NCBI RefSeq assembly: GCF_025699125.1
Contig: NZ_JAILWC010000002.1
Location: 186,001 to 250,000 of the forward strand
Source of the DNA: Nitrosopumilus sp.
Lineage (GTDB): Archaea; Thermoproteota; Nitrososphaeria; Nitrososphaerales; Nitrosopumilaceae
Length of the DNA: 64,000 bases
Reading direction: 5' to 3'
In this document: one piece after another, positions 42,130-50,581 of the stretch
Layout: the number at the start of each line of letters is the position of its first letter
Numbering within the stretch: the stretch's first letter is position 1
Made by a program: the position numbers and the translations under genes
The notes under the pieces: generated by a model
The model's database searches: none
What the model saw: the letters and a program-made list of their open reading frames with translations, nothing else
What the model was told of the DNA's origin: nothing

Positions 42130-42284
42130 CAGGTTTTTGGTTCAAATTCAACCTAAAGCACTGTATGTGAGGGAATATAGACAGAGGCTTAGAAATGTCA
42201 CAAATTTGAATAAAAATATGAAAAAATGATCTCAAGTCATGAAATGATCATCATGGATTAATCACAGATAATTTCTGAAATTAC

Positions 42285-42330
42285 AAGTAAAAATAAGCGG
42301 GAAACGTTGATTCAAAACGCCAGTAAAAAT
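42285..42330. repeat. Element direct repeat B
   Basis: Second copy of the ~46-bp repeat at 39981-40027, sharing TTGATTCAAAAYGCCAGTAA and flanking bases in the same orientation. Confidence 0.65.
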
Positions 42331-42378
42331 ATGATTTTTGCGCACAAAGCATGATGTTAATTTCATTTAGAACGAACT

Positions 42379-43236
42379 TTATTCCTCAAAAGTTTTCCAA
42401 GGAAATCCAGAACTTGCATGTCCTGTAGGATACCTATATTGGATTACATCATCATCAATAATTCGGTATTCTGTGTAAAAATGCCCGGATGATATGTCTT
42501 CGTTTCTTTTCAACTTGTACAGTTCGCCAGTCTCCAGATCATATTCCATTGTAATGAAAATTCCAGGTTCACATTCCTTCCCGTATGCCCTACACAGTTT
42601 TTGAGCCAGTTCTCCTGAGATCTTTTTTTTCTGCAATTCGCGTAACCCTTCCCTGGCCTCATCATGATCCTTTTCTGTTGTATACTCACATCTGACTTTG
42701 GAGCCATCTACACTTGGATAGTAAATGCCGTTGTAGGTAGAGCACCACCTCTCATAGTTTCCTAAATCATCACTATCATAGTGAAATGTTCTTGAATAAT
42801 TTTGCTCAGTTAAAGGAGCAGATTCCGTGACTGGATCGTCTGATTCGGCATCATAATCCCACATCCACTGATCCTTTTCTTCATACGTAACCCATTGATC
42901 AGGATTTTGATTTGTATGGTATTCCAATTTATCATCAAGTATTCTGAAATCATAATGCACCCCATCCTGAAAATATCTAAATTTAGTGTAACCATCAGAT
43001 GGATCAAGTGTTGCATAAAATGATGTTTGATCAGAGCAGTCTAATTCTATAATTTTACAAATGGTCTGCGCATGAATTCCGGTAATTTGGGGGGATTTTG
43101 ATATTTCTTTTTGTATGGATTCTTTGAGTTCTTGCTCCGATACTGATACAGTTTCATCTGAAACAGACATTGCAAGTACTACAATGATTGTAACTACAAT
43201 TACACTTGCACTTGACAATATTATGAGATTATTCAC
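42379..43236 (-). CDS. Membrane-anchored extracytoplasmic protein, unknown
   Basis: 285 residues. One N-terminal membrane helix (about 5-24, ILSSASVIVVTIIVVLAMS) followed by a large soluble domain rich in Tyr, Asp and Glu, with several Cys that could form disulfides. No family is recognised. Its start overlaps the stop of the upstream secreted protein by 4 bp, so the two are co-transcribed. Confidence 0.6.
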   Translation of the reverse strand: MNNLIILSSASVIVVTIIVVLAMSVSDETVSVSEQELKESIQKEISKSPQITGIHAQTICKIIELDCSDQTSFYATLDPSDGYTKFRYFQDGVHYDFRILDDKLEYHTNQNPDQWVTYEEKDQWMWDYDAESDDPVTESAPLTEQNYSRTFHYDSDDLGNYERWCSTYNGIYYPSVDGSKVRCEYTTEKDHDEAREGLRELQKKKISGELAQKLCRAYGKECEPGIFITMEYDLETGELYKLKRNEDISSGHFYTEYRIIDDDVIQYRYPTGHASSGFPWKTFEE

Positions 43237-43601
43237 CTTAACTTCACCACAACTTGTGTTGCTGTAGTTATCTCAGAGTTATCATCATAGGCTATTACAT
43301 ACAGTAATGCGTCTCCATTGGCAAAAGCAGTCACATTGCTTAAAACCATCAAGTTTTCAGTTGTAGTATCTGACAAGTTTGGCATACAGCTTACACATCC
43401 AACTTCATAGTATGATGCACCGTTATCATTCCATGAAATCTCAACTGTTGCAAATACACCGTCAAATTCAATCACATCTGCATTTACCTCTTGCAAAGGC
43501 TGTGCAAACACGTCATCTGCATAAAAAGTAGATGTAATAATACCCATAACTACAAACAATAATAATTTTGAATTCACATCAACCATACCACAAAAATCCA
43601 A
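43233..43601 (-). CDS. Exported beta-rich protein, unknown
   Basis: 122 residues with a signal peptide ending near ADDVFAQ. The mature part (about 32-122) looks like a single Ig/fibronectin-type beta sandwich with a CVSC pair (possible disulfide). It is coupled to the membrane-anchored protein downstream (4-bp overlap) and may interact with it. Confidence 0.55.
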   Translation of the reverse strand: MDFCGMVDVNSKLLLFVVMGIITSTFYADDVFAQPLQEVNADVIEFDGVFATVEISWNDNGASYYEVGCVSCMPNLSDTTTENLMVLSNVTAFANGDALLYVIAYDDNSEITTATQVVVKLR

Positions 43602-43915
43602 AAATTATACAATTTAAGAATTACTAAAGAATTCTTTGTTTATGAATATATTAAAATCCATTTTCATTTTTATATTCCAAATGTCCCATAGTAATATTTC
43701 CAAATTGGCTAAGGGCATACTTGAAAGGGAACAAATTAGTGTTTAGAAACATTTTGAATATTTTGCACACACATATTACAATTAACTAATTCATGTAGAT
43801 AATACCAGTCATCATGACTCAGAGATTTCGCGTCTCTTGTTTTCCCCTCTCTTTGAGGGGTTTACATAAAATGTTTATTCAAATTATTGAATTTTATCTC
43901 AGACAAGAATAATTT
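43602..43915. other. Gene-free 314-bp region of the element
   Basis: No plausible gene. The right half holds a cluster of three inverted repeats (43807-43860); the left half is plain AT-rich sequence with promoter-like words. Confidence 0.6.
43807..43860. terminator. Cluster of three inverted repeats
   Basis: In order: AGTCAT-C-ATGACT (43807-43819), AGAGA-N7-TCTCT (43821-43837) and CCCCTC-N5-GAGGGG (43844-43860). The last is a GC-rich hairpin about 55 bp beyond the HTH gene's stop. It could be a terminator for that gene, or part of an element replication or control site. Confidence 0.45.
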
Positions 43916-44196
43916 CTAGAATTCCAACCCATATGACTCTGCAATTCCAATAAATCTTCTATACGATTGAAGGTATTCTCTTCCTTTAGAGGTAATCACA
44001 AATGCATTTTTTTATCAATTTCTTTAGTTGCAATTAATCCGGCATTAGTCAGATTTTTCATAAATTTTGAGAGTTTTGAAGATGGTATGTTAGCCTTTGC
44101 CATCAAAGGAGTTGGCCGGATTCCTTGTTGACCTGTTTGTTCAGCAATGGTGAGAATTTCACCTACTACTTTAGTTGGACTTCTATACACAGCCAT
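43916..44196 (-). pseudogene. Winged-helix regulator with a frameshift at an A7 run
   Basis: The first 66 codons (MAVYRSPTKVVGEILTIAEQ to EIDKKMHL) give a winged HTH of the HTH_45 type. An A7 run (44007-44013) is followed by a stop. With one more A, the frame continues as KNAFVITSKGREYLQSYRRF and on to GLEF, giving a normal ~93-residue protein ending at 43916. It may be a mutation, a sequencing error or programmed slippage. A TATA box TTTTTATATTT lies about 25 bp ahead of the ATG. Confidence 0.7.
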
Positions 44197-44263
44197 ATCA
44201 TATGTTCATAAATGACAAATATAAAAACGCTGTAAGAGCGGACTTTTTTCCTCTATCTTGAAA

Positions 44264-44389
44264 CTAAAACACCCCAATGTCACAAGAAGGAACAGAATCT
44301 TCCAGATTGTTTTCAGATACGCCAAACACTTGAGGAATAAACGAACTCATCGCAATTAATCCAGAAATTATCAAAAGCCTAGTCTTCAT
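44264..44389 (-). CDS. Exported micro-protein
   Basis: A 41-residue ORF with a signal peptide (MKTRLLIISGLIAMSSFIPQ) and a short acidic mature part (VFGVSENNLEDSVPSCDIGV) with one Cys. It directly precedes the HTH gene on the same strand and is one of several small secreted proteins of the element. Confidence 0.5.
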   Translation of the reverse strand: MKTRLLIISGLIAMSSFIPQVFGVSENNLEDSVPSCDIGVF

Positions 44390-44426
44390 TTTCTTTTACC
44401 CCATATGGCTGACGCAGTAATTATGA

Positions 44427-44708
44427 TCATTGGCACAATAATGAAAAACAAGATAAATCGGGTGTTTGAATGAAAACTCCGGGTTTTGTTTCTTCAAATC
44501 CATGTGCAGTTCCAGACCGTTCTTCGATACCATTTGTAGTATCCCATACAATACCTCCAGGAACGATAAGGCGTGTCTGAATGTTCACATCTCTAAGCAC
44601 AGAACAATCATCAAAAAATGACATGCATAAAGATAGTAGCATAGATATTACAAAGTAAACAAAAACAGTTCCGCCAATAACAATGAGAGTTTTGTATCTG
44701 ATTTTCAT
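44427..44708 (-). CDS. Membrane-anchored small protein
   Basis: 93 residues with an N-terminal membrane helix (about 8-30, TLIVIGGTVFVYFVISMLL) and a polar extracytoplasmic part with several Cys. No family is recognised. It lies upstream of the exported micro-protein on the same strand. Confidence 0.5.
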   Translation of the reverse strand: MKIRYKTLIVIGGTVFVYFVISMLLSLCMSFFDDCSVLRDVNIQTRLIVPGGIVWDTTNGIEERSGTAHGFEETKPGVFIQTPDLSCFSLLCQ

Positions 44709-44845
44709 TTTTTCACACTAACAAAAGTTCTGTACAATAACAAGATGATCATTACTCAAAGAAATTCCAATTCCAGTTCTAGTCATATTTGATGCAAACA
44801 TTTTTTCTTTTTCATTTTCTTGTTGTATTAGAAATCCCATTCTGA

Positions 44846-45388
44846 TTAACAATACTTTTCTTTTATTGCCTGCTCTTTGAGCATGTTATCTACTGCATCT
44901 CGAGTTCCACCGCCAATTACAAGAGGTGTGTCTTTTTCCCATCCCACATATTCCCACTTCCAGAATTGTGGGTTTGTGTCATGTTCTGCCATTGCATGGT
45001 TTGAAGTATTCACAAAGATGACAGGATGGTTCTCATCGTCATAAAAGTACTTGATGTCATGGGGAGGCGCCTTTTTGCCCCATTTTGTCGAATCTCCGTG
45101 CGTGGAATCATCTTTGAGCGTATCATTATTGCTGTAGATATTAGGGAATTTCAGATATACAGGGTTGCCGTTATCAAGTACAATCTTAAAGGACTCAAGA
45201 TCACGAATTCGTCCATACTTTCTTTTTCTAAACACTCTGTATGCAACATCCAAAAACCAAGCCCTGCTTAGTTGTTCGTCATTGAACACGACTGAAATCT
45301 CAATCTTGTCTTCTTGCACATCCCAAAATATGGCACGAATGTAATTGTCAAGGGTGTCAACTCTTGGCTGGTATATTACAGGAAACAC
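44846..45388 (-). CDS. Soluble protein of unknown function
   Basis: 180 residues, mixed alpha/beta, no signal peptide. Trp/Tyr-rich C-terminal half (NPQFWKWEYVGWEKDTPLVI). No motif is recognised. It lies directly after the integrase fragment with a 25-bp gap, so it may have replaced or displaced the integrase 3' end. Confidence 0.5.
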   Translation of the reverse strand: MFPVIYQPRVDTLDNYIRAIFWDVQEDKIEISVVFNDEQLSRAWFLDVAYRVFRKRKYGRIRDLESFKIVLDNGNPVYLKFPNIYSNNDTLKDDSTHGDSTKWGKKAPPHDIKYFYDDENHPVIFVNTSNHAMAEHDTNPQFWKWEYVGWEKDTPLVIGGGTRDAVDNMLKEQAIKEKYC

Positions 45389-45413
45389 ATGTTCTTTATG
45401 AGTTGTTTGTACA

Positions 45414-46249
45414 TCAAAGACATTGGATTCTGAACTGGTGCCGATTGTTTTTTGCTATCCGTAATTGATCCCATGCCTCAAGTGAAATTAGTGACGGATA
45501 TCTTGATGATGTTCCATCATAGACTATTATGCTTGCACATACTACATTACCAGTTGCCTTTTCTGGGTCATGGGTGTATGTACCGTTTTTGGCAGGATAT
45601 ATTGGGTTGATGTTACCCCATGTTTGATCATATAGACTTCCCACACGAATTCCACTTGAGCTCTCAGCTAGGATTAAGAATTTACTTAGTGGAGTTGAAC
45701 AATATTCTATTATCTTTCTAATCTCCTCAGTTGTGTAGCCTCTTGTTTGCTGTACATTTGTAATTTCTGGAAATATTGCCTCTATTCCTCCCCATTCCAT
45801 TGGAAGTTCATTCATTTTTAGAAATTTTTTGATTCCCTTGAACTTGTTTGGCACTACAGTAGGTTTGAGATAGTTCTCATCAGAAATTGGTTTTTCTGTT
45901 CTTGTACGCAAATACTTGGCATAGTTTTTTAGGAGATTTTTTGTGTTATCTGGATTTTCCTTTGTGTATTTGCAAAACGCAATTGCCCTTTGATTAAAAT
46001 CCCCCGAGAACTCTTTTATTGCAAAGAGAAACTCGCGCAGTGTCTTGCGGTATGTAGTTTTTGTTTCTTCTGATTTTATGCCAGCGTAAAAGTTTCCAAG
46101 CGGATCAGTTGTTGCAGGATCTTGTGTCTCTGTGATTGAGAGAAATGGTTGTGTCATTATTCTATCATTATACCCACCAGAAAGTAAATACTGGTTAGAG
46201 ATATTGAGAGTTTTTGAGACTCTAGTGAAAGGGAGAGCGGGTCTAAAGG
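45414..46249 (-). pseudogene. Integrase C-part, truncated tyrosine recombinase (int-C)
   Basis: The frame enters from the att site (FRPALPFTRVSK) and continues into a tyrosine-recombinase core-binding domain (about TTYRKTLREFLFAIKEF to KGIKKFLKMNEL). The start of the catalytic domain follows, with the first active-site Arg (SSGIRVGSLYDQTWG). It ends soon after SLISLEAWDQL, before the HxxR and Tyr motifs. A functional recombinase would need those. The frame stays open through tRNA-Lys, as expected for att inside the gene. Confidence 0.8.
46236..46249. repeat. att direct repeat, tRNA-proximal copy
   Basis: AGCGGGTCTAAAGG overlapping the last 12 bases of tRNA-Lys, matching 39761-39774. Confidence 0.75.
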
Positions 46250-46311
46250 GATTCGGACCCTTGACAACCGGATTAAGAGTCCGGTGCGCTACCTGGCTGC
46301 GCCATAGACCC
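46238..46311 (-). tRNA. tRNA-Lys (CTT)
   Basis: Cloverleaf with acceptor GGGTCTA/TAGACCC and discriminator G (46238). Anticodon stem CCGGA/TCCGG encloses CTCTTAA, anticodon CTT (codon AAG). The T-arm AAGGG/CCCTT encloses TCCGAAT. CCA is not encoded. Its 3' end is the integration site of the element, and the tRNA remains intact. Confidence 0.95.
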
Positions 46312-46371
46312 ACCAAAATGGATAAAGCCCAGAGTTGTTATTAATCTTAAGATTTTAAAATAAATGAAAAT

Positions 46372-47031
46372 TTAGTTTTGGGTTTTTGCTTCAATTTCAT
46401 TGTACTTTTCAATAATTGCCGTAAGTGCAGTTGAAACTGGAACATCGTTCATCTTTTTCTTTTCGGCAAGAAGTTTTTGGTATGCATCTAGTGTTATGTA
46501 AACTGGAATTGAACCATTTCCTTCTAGTAAACCTCTAACGTTGTAAAGAGCAGTTTCCATTCCTTTCTCAGCAGATTTTGCGAATTTTGCTTTATCCAAA
46601 ATTGCTCCTAGCGGACCAAATGGCATTTCGTAATCTACAGACATGGTTACTCTGGTGAGATTATTTCCCAAGGCTTTGAATTCATTTGTGATTTGCCATC
46701 TCTTAAATGGGCCTTCAATTTGTTTTGCTGTAATCTTTTCATTTCTGATAAATTCAGTTGTCTCACAATCCCACTCTAGACGTTTACCGCTAAAGTCACC
46801 GATAATTCTGAAGGTTGTACCTACACCCATTCCTTCTTTGATATCCATAGGAACCACCGTCATACCTACCGTGTCATTTTTGATTTGGTCAGAAACGTGC
46901 TCTGGTCTTGCAAAGTAGGTAAAAACATTCTCTACAGGTGTTTTAATATCGATTGATTTTGTAACGAGGGTCAACGATTGGGTTTCTTGCCAATAAGGAT
47001 TTAAAGGTTTTGAAGATTTTCTCACGTTCAT
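46372..47031 (-). CDS. SRPBCC-family (polyketide-cyclase/START-like) protein
   Basis: 219 residues. An SRPBCC domain (about 20-165) opens with LVTKSIDIKTPVENVFTYFARPEHV, the characteristic first strands and helix. A C-terminal segment with IPVYITLDAYQKLLAEKKK resembles a ribbon-helix-helix or antitoxin-like tail. The domain binds hydrophobic ligands; a lipid- or isoprenoid-sensing role is possible. It is divergent from the exported protein at 47071. Confidence 0.75.
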   Translation of the reverse strand: MNVRKSSKPLNPYWQETQSLTLVTKSIDIKTPVENVFTYFARPEHVSDQIKNDTVGMTVVPMDIKEGMGVGTTFRIIGDFSGKRLEWDCETTEFIRNEKITAKQIEGPFKRWQITNEFKALGNNLTRVTMSVDYEMPFGPLGAILDKAKFAKSAEKGMETALYNVRGLLEGNGSIPVYITLDAYQKLLAEKKKMNDVPVSTALTAIIEKYNEIEAKTQN

Positions 47032-47070
47032 TGATTTACAATATATTCATGTAAAGTTAGATTTCATTTA

Positions 47071-47595
47071 ATGGATAAAAAGCGATCAGTTTTTCTGATC
47101 TTTGTTTTGATGTTTTCATCAAGCGTATTATTTGAAGAAGCGTATGGCCATTCCATGTTTAATTCAGCAGAGCAGTTTGAGGCAGGTTATAGGGTTCAGG
47201 TAGCCACATTACCAGAATTTCCGCAAATTGGAGAACCATCTCAATTTTTAGTCAAAGTGAGTGAGGGGTTTGAATATGAAGATGTGGACAGATTTACAAT
47301 GGGAATTCGAGTTTTTTTTAATGGCCAACAAGTAGATACAATTCCTCCCACATCCATTGAAGGGAACCATTGGGATTTTGATTATGTCTGGAGACAACAA
47401 GGAAACCATATTGTAAAAATTGACTTGTACGATATGCCAGGAAACGAAGGAGTCATAACGTATACGTTTAACATGGGAACTCAAAGCCCATTTGGTGTAA
47501 TTTTCTTTGGTGCGATAATTGTTGGCGCTCTAGTTTTCACAGGGGTAATGATTTACATCTATATGCCAAAAATTTTCAAAAAATCTAGACTGTAG
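47071..47595 (+). CDS. Exported membrane-anchored protein, oxidase-associated
   Basis: 174 residues: signal peptide (about 1-26), a beta-rich extracytoplasmic domain (about 30-140) and a C-terminal membrane helix (about 145-167, GVIFFGAIIVGALVFTG). It resembles FixH/YtkA-like proteins seen beside cytochrome oxidase loci. It converges on the CtaA-like gene with an 11-bp overlap. The copper or assembly role is inferred. Confidence 0.55.
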   Translation: MDKKRSVFLIFVLMFSSSVLFEEAYGHSMFNSAEQFEAGYRVQVATLPEFPQIGEPSQFLVKVSEGFEYEDVDRFTMGIRVFFNGQQVDTIPPTSIEGNHWDFDYVWRQQGNHIVKIDLYDMPGNEGVITYTFNMGTQSPFGVIFFGAIIVGALVFTGVMIYIYMPKIFKKSRL

Positions 47596-48028
47596 GTTTC
47601 ACAGTTATTCTAGAAATTCTAAATGCAAACAATGTTGTTAGCAACACCATCGCAAATAGCCAGATTCCAATACCCAGATGAATTGCAACCAGAACCGCAT
47701 GAAGTTTTGTATCAATTACCAGTGCGCCTAAGGTAATTTGAGTAATCACCAATCCAGTTGCAAGTGAACTTGTAATTTTTATTTTCAAGTCAGAATTCTT
47801 GTTAATCAGACTTGCAATCATAGTTGAAATTACTAATAATCCAGTGGTTGCAGCAGTTGTTCTATGAATCCATTCAATTAGATATTCCTCAGAAGGCATC
47901 ACTCCATTAGGGCACAGAGGCCATTCAGGACAAGTCAGACCAAGTCCTGCAGCTGAAATATAGCCACCAATAAACATCAACGAATACAGAACAACCAGCG
48001 TAGTTAATGCAAGATATTGTATAGCCAA
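47585..48028 (-). CDS. Half-size CtaA/COX15-like haem A synthase
   Basis: 147 residues with four membrane segments and the paired His of one COX15 half: EYLIEWIHRTTAATTGLLV and VLVAIHLGIGIW. A full CtaA has eight helices in two such halves; this is one half, the archaeal short form that would act as a dimer. It makes haem A for the oxidase. It closes the oxidase operon, 8 bp after the cupredoxin gene. Confidence 0.8.
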   Translation of the reverse strand: MAIQYLALTTLVVLYSLMFIGGYISAAGLGLTCPEWPLCPNGVMPSEEYLIEWIHRTTAATTGLLVISTMIASLINKNSDLKIKITSSLATGLVITQITLGALVIDTKLHAVLVAIHLGIGIWLFAMVLLTTLFAFRISRITVKPTV

Positions 48029-48035
48029 AATTTCT

Positions 48036-49010
48036 CTAGTTTACTGTAACTATACCTACCATCCAAGGATGAACCATACAAAAGTATGGGTATTCACCTG
48101 CTTCATCTAATGTTACTGAGAATGTATTTCCTGCCATAAACAAACTACTATCAAAGTTTCCATCAGGACCATCTGAAGGTGTTCCACTTGTAACCGTGTG
48201 AGCTGCTGAATCATCATTTGACCAAGTAATCTCATCACCTGCTGAAACTGTAACATGGTATGGAATATAGCATTCATATGTTTCTTCACATCCTGGAACG
48301 GATGAACCATCTGGGATAGATATCACTCCATCATATGCTACAGGTTCTGGTTCTGCAACTTCTTCCATTACCTCTGGTTCTGGTGTTGCTTCCATAACTT
48401 CTTCCATTACTTCTGGTTCTGTTTCCATAACTTCTTCGACTGGAACATCACCTACAACGATTTTACCAACCATTCCTTGTTCTCTGTGACCTGGAACAGT
48501 ACAAATGTAATAGTAAGTTCCTTCTTCACCAGGAATGAATTTAGAGTCTCCACCCTCACCAGGTTTTAATGGATTTGATGCAGATGCAACTTCAGATCCA
48601 GGAATAATTCCTGAAAATCCTTCAGTGGCTTTGGTTACACCAAATGAATGAAATGATTTTCCATTATTAATTACAGAGAAATTAATTTCATCACCAACAT
48701 CAGCGTTGATTGTTGGATTGTTATCAGGTTCTCCGGGTAACGCATTAAATGCCAGAGTCCTAAAATCACTTGATTCTATAAATGATAAAGTAACTGGAAT
48801 GTGAACTCCGGTAAAAGCAGCTTGTACATCATGTTCAATAGTTTCACTCATCATACCCACAACAGGAGCTGGTTGTGAAATCCAATAATCCCACATTGAA
48901 AAGAAGATTACTCCGCCGACAATGCAGATACCTAACATGATTATCATCATTTTTCCAGTTCTGGCTGGAGTTGTTCTGTAAACTTGGGAATTATCGTGAC
49001 TCAATTTCAT
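48036..49010 (-). CDS. Membrane-anchored double-cupredoxin protein
   Basis: 324 residues. An N-terminal membrane anchor (about 21-42) precedes two plastocyanin-like blue-copper domains. The first has HSFGVTKATEG and CTVPGHREQGM (His, Cys, His, Met). The second has HTVTSG and YFCMVHPWM with the same four ligands. A Glu/Pro/Met-rich linker (about 185-230) joins them. It probably carries electrons to the terminal oxidase in place of cytochrome c. It lies between coxA and ctaA in the operon. Confidence 0.85.
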   Translation of the reverse strand: MKLSHDNSQVYRTTPARTGKMMIIMLGICIVGGVIFFSMWDYWISQPAPVVGMMSETIEHDVQAAFTGVHIPVTLSFIESSDFRTLAFNALPGEPDNNPTINADVGDEINFSVINNGKSFHSFGVTKATEGFSGIIPGSEVASASNPLKPGEGGDSKFIPGEEGTYYYICTVPGHREQGMVGKIVVGDVPVEEVMETEPEVMEEVMEATPEPEVMEEVAEPEPVAYDGVISIPDGSSVPGCEETYECYIPYHVTVSAGDEITWSNDDSAAHTVTSGTPSDGPDGNFDSSLFMAGNTFSVTLDEAGEYPYFCMVHPWMVGIVTVN

Positions 49011-49017
49011 TTATCTC

Positions 49018-50544
49018 CTAATGTGATGGGTTCTTTGCCTCAAATGGATAGTAATACTTGCCGCCTACTCCGAATGGGTCTTCGGTATTTGCAAGTTTTC
49101 CTTTTCCTGAACTGTAAATCATGTTTGCCAAAAAGATTGCCATGCTGACACCAATAATCATTGCGCCCACTGTGGCAATCTGGTTCATTGCAATCCATTC
49201 TGGGATTGGAGGATAATCGAAAATTCTTCTTGGCATTCCGTACAAGCCAAGTACGTGTTGTGTAAAGAATACCAAAACAGTTCCAATAAATGACATGGCA
49301 AAATGAACCTTACCCATTGTTTCATTGTACATTCTTCCTGTTACATATGGGAACATGTAGTAGAGAAAACCAACTGAACCAAATGCAATTGTACCCATCA
49401 CAAAGAGATGGAAGTGACCGACTACCCAGTATGTGTCGTGTGTTGTAAAGTCTAATGGCATTGCAGCATTTGCTACACCGCCTGCGCCTGCTGAGAAGAA
49501 CAATGCAATGCCTCCAACTGCCCACATCATTGGTGTTGAAAATTTAATTCTGCCATTCCACATTGTTGCAATAAAGTTGAAAACGTGCATTGCAGATGCT
49601 GGCACTGCGGCAAGCGTTCCCACCATAAAGACGGTCTTTTCGGTAAATGACATTCCGGTTGCATACATGTGGTGTGCCCATGATGAAAAGCCTACAATAG
49701 ATAGCAAAACAAACGCAAAGACACCAGAGTTGTAGCTGTAGATTGGTTTTCTTGAGAATCTTGGAATAATTTCATACATCATACCGATTGCTGGGATTAC
49801 CAACACATACACCTCAGGATGGAACGTAAACCAGAACAAGTGTGCATATGCTATTGGATCTCCTCCCATTGCAGGATTGAAGAATCCACTTACACCAAGT
49901 CTGTCAGTTAGCAACATCAAAAGTGCTGCTGCAAATGTTGGAATTGCAACTAGAATAATCAAAGATGATGACAAAAATGACCATGCTAAAAGTGGGACTT
50001 GCCCAATTGACATGTCAGGGTGTTTACATTTGAGAATTGTAACAACAAAGTTGATTGCCCCCAATACTGATGAGATACCAAGAATCTTTAATCCAAAAAT
50101 CCACATGTCAGCAGCTGGACCTGGTGCGCTGATAATAGAGTAGGGCGGAGTTGCATACCAAGTAAAGTCCGCAAATCCCAACCAGATAAGTGCGCCAGCT
50201 GGTGGAATCATCCAGAATGCGATTGCATTGAGTTTTGGATATGCCATGTCTTTGTATCTGACCATGATTGGAACGTAGTAGTTACCAACTGCAGATGCAA
50301 ATGGAATGATAAACAAGAAGATTAGCGTTGTACCATGAACTGTAAAGATTCTGTTAAAGGTCATCGCATCACCAATAATTTGTGCTCCTGGCAAGAACAA
50401 CTCTGCTCTAATTGCAAGAGCCAAGGTTCCTCCTAGGAACAAGAATGCCAGTGATGAAATCAGATAAAGTAAACCTACATCAGTATGATGTGTCGAAAAC
50501 ATAATTTGCCAGATTGGACGTGGTTTTTGCAGTTCTAGAACCAT
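49018..50544 (-). CDS. coxA: Haem-copper oxidase subunit I
   Basis: 508 residues with about 12 membrane helices. The CuB and haem ligands are present: TVHGTTLIFLF, WFTFHPEVYVLVIP (the His-Tyr cross-link pair), HHMYATGM and the haem ligands in HDTYWVVGHFHLF. It reduces O2 to water and pumps protons. Length is normal for an A-type subunit I. Centre of a five-gene operon; no subunit III gene is in this window. Confidence 0.93.
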   Translation of the reverse strand: MVLELQKPRPIWQIMFSTHHTDVGLLYLISSLAFLFLGGTLALAIRAELFLPGAQIIGDAMTFNRIFTVHGTTLIFLFIIPFASAVGNYYVPIMVRYKDMAYPKLNAIAFWMIPPAGALIWLGFADFTWYATPPYSIISAPGPAADMWIFGLKILGISSVLGAINFVVTILKCKHPDMSIGQVPLLAWSFLSSSLIILVAIPTFAAALLMLLTDRLGVSGFFNPAMGGDPIAYAHLFWFTFHPEVYVLVIPAIGMMYEIIPRFSRKPIYSYNSGVFAFVLLSIVGFSSWAHHMYATGMSFTEKTVFMVGTLAAVPASAMHVFNFIATMWNGRIKFSTPMMWAVGGIALFFSAGAGGVANAAMPLDFTTHDTYWVVGHFHLFVMGTIAFGSVGFLYYMFPYVTGRMYNETMGKVHFAMSFIGTVLVFFTQHVLGLYGMPRRIFDYPPIPEWIAMNQIATVGAMIIGVSMAIFLANMIYSSGKGKLANTEDPFGVGGKYYYPFEAKNPSH

Positions 50545-50581
50545 TAGCTAAGTCCTCCAGATGGTTGTGATAAAAGCGTTA

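Larger units (their letters stand above)
39761..46249. mobile_element. Integrated element at tRNA-Lys with SSV-type split integrase
   Basis: A 6.49-kb insertion bounded by 14-bp direct repeats AGCGGGTCTAAAGG (39761-39774 and 46236-46249). The second overlaps the 3' end of tRNA-Lys. On the minus strand both repeats read FRPA within the recombinase frame. The tRNA end gives FRPALPFTRVSK, the other end MMKSQDETPVAGDGDT then FRPA. The recombinase gene is therefore cut at attP, as in SSV-type integration. Element genes include a receiver, several small secreted proteins, a frameshifted HTH and private repeats. The integrase is truncated, so the element is probably immobile. Confidence 0.8.
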
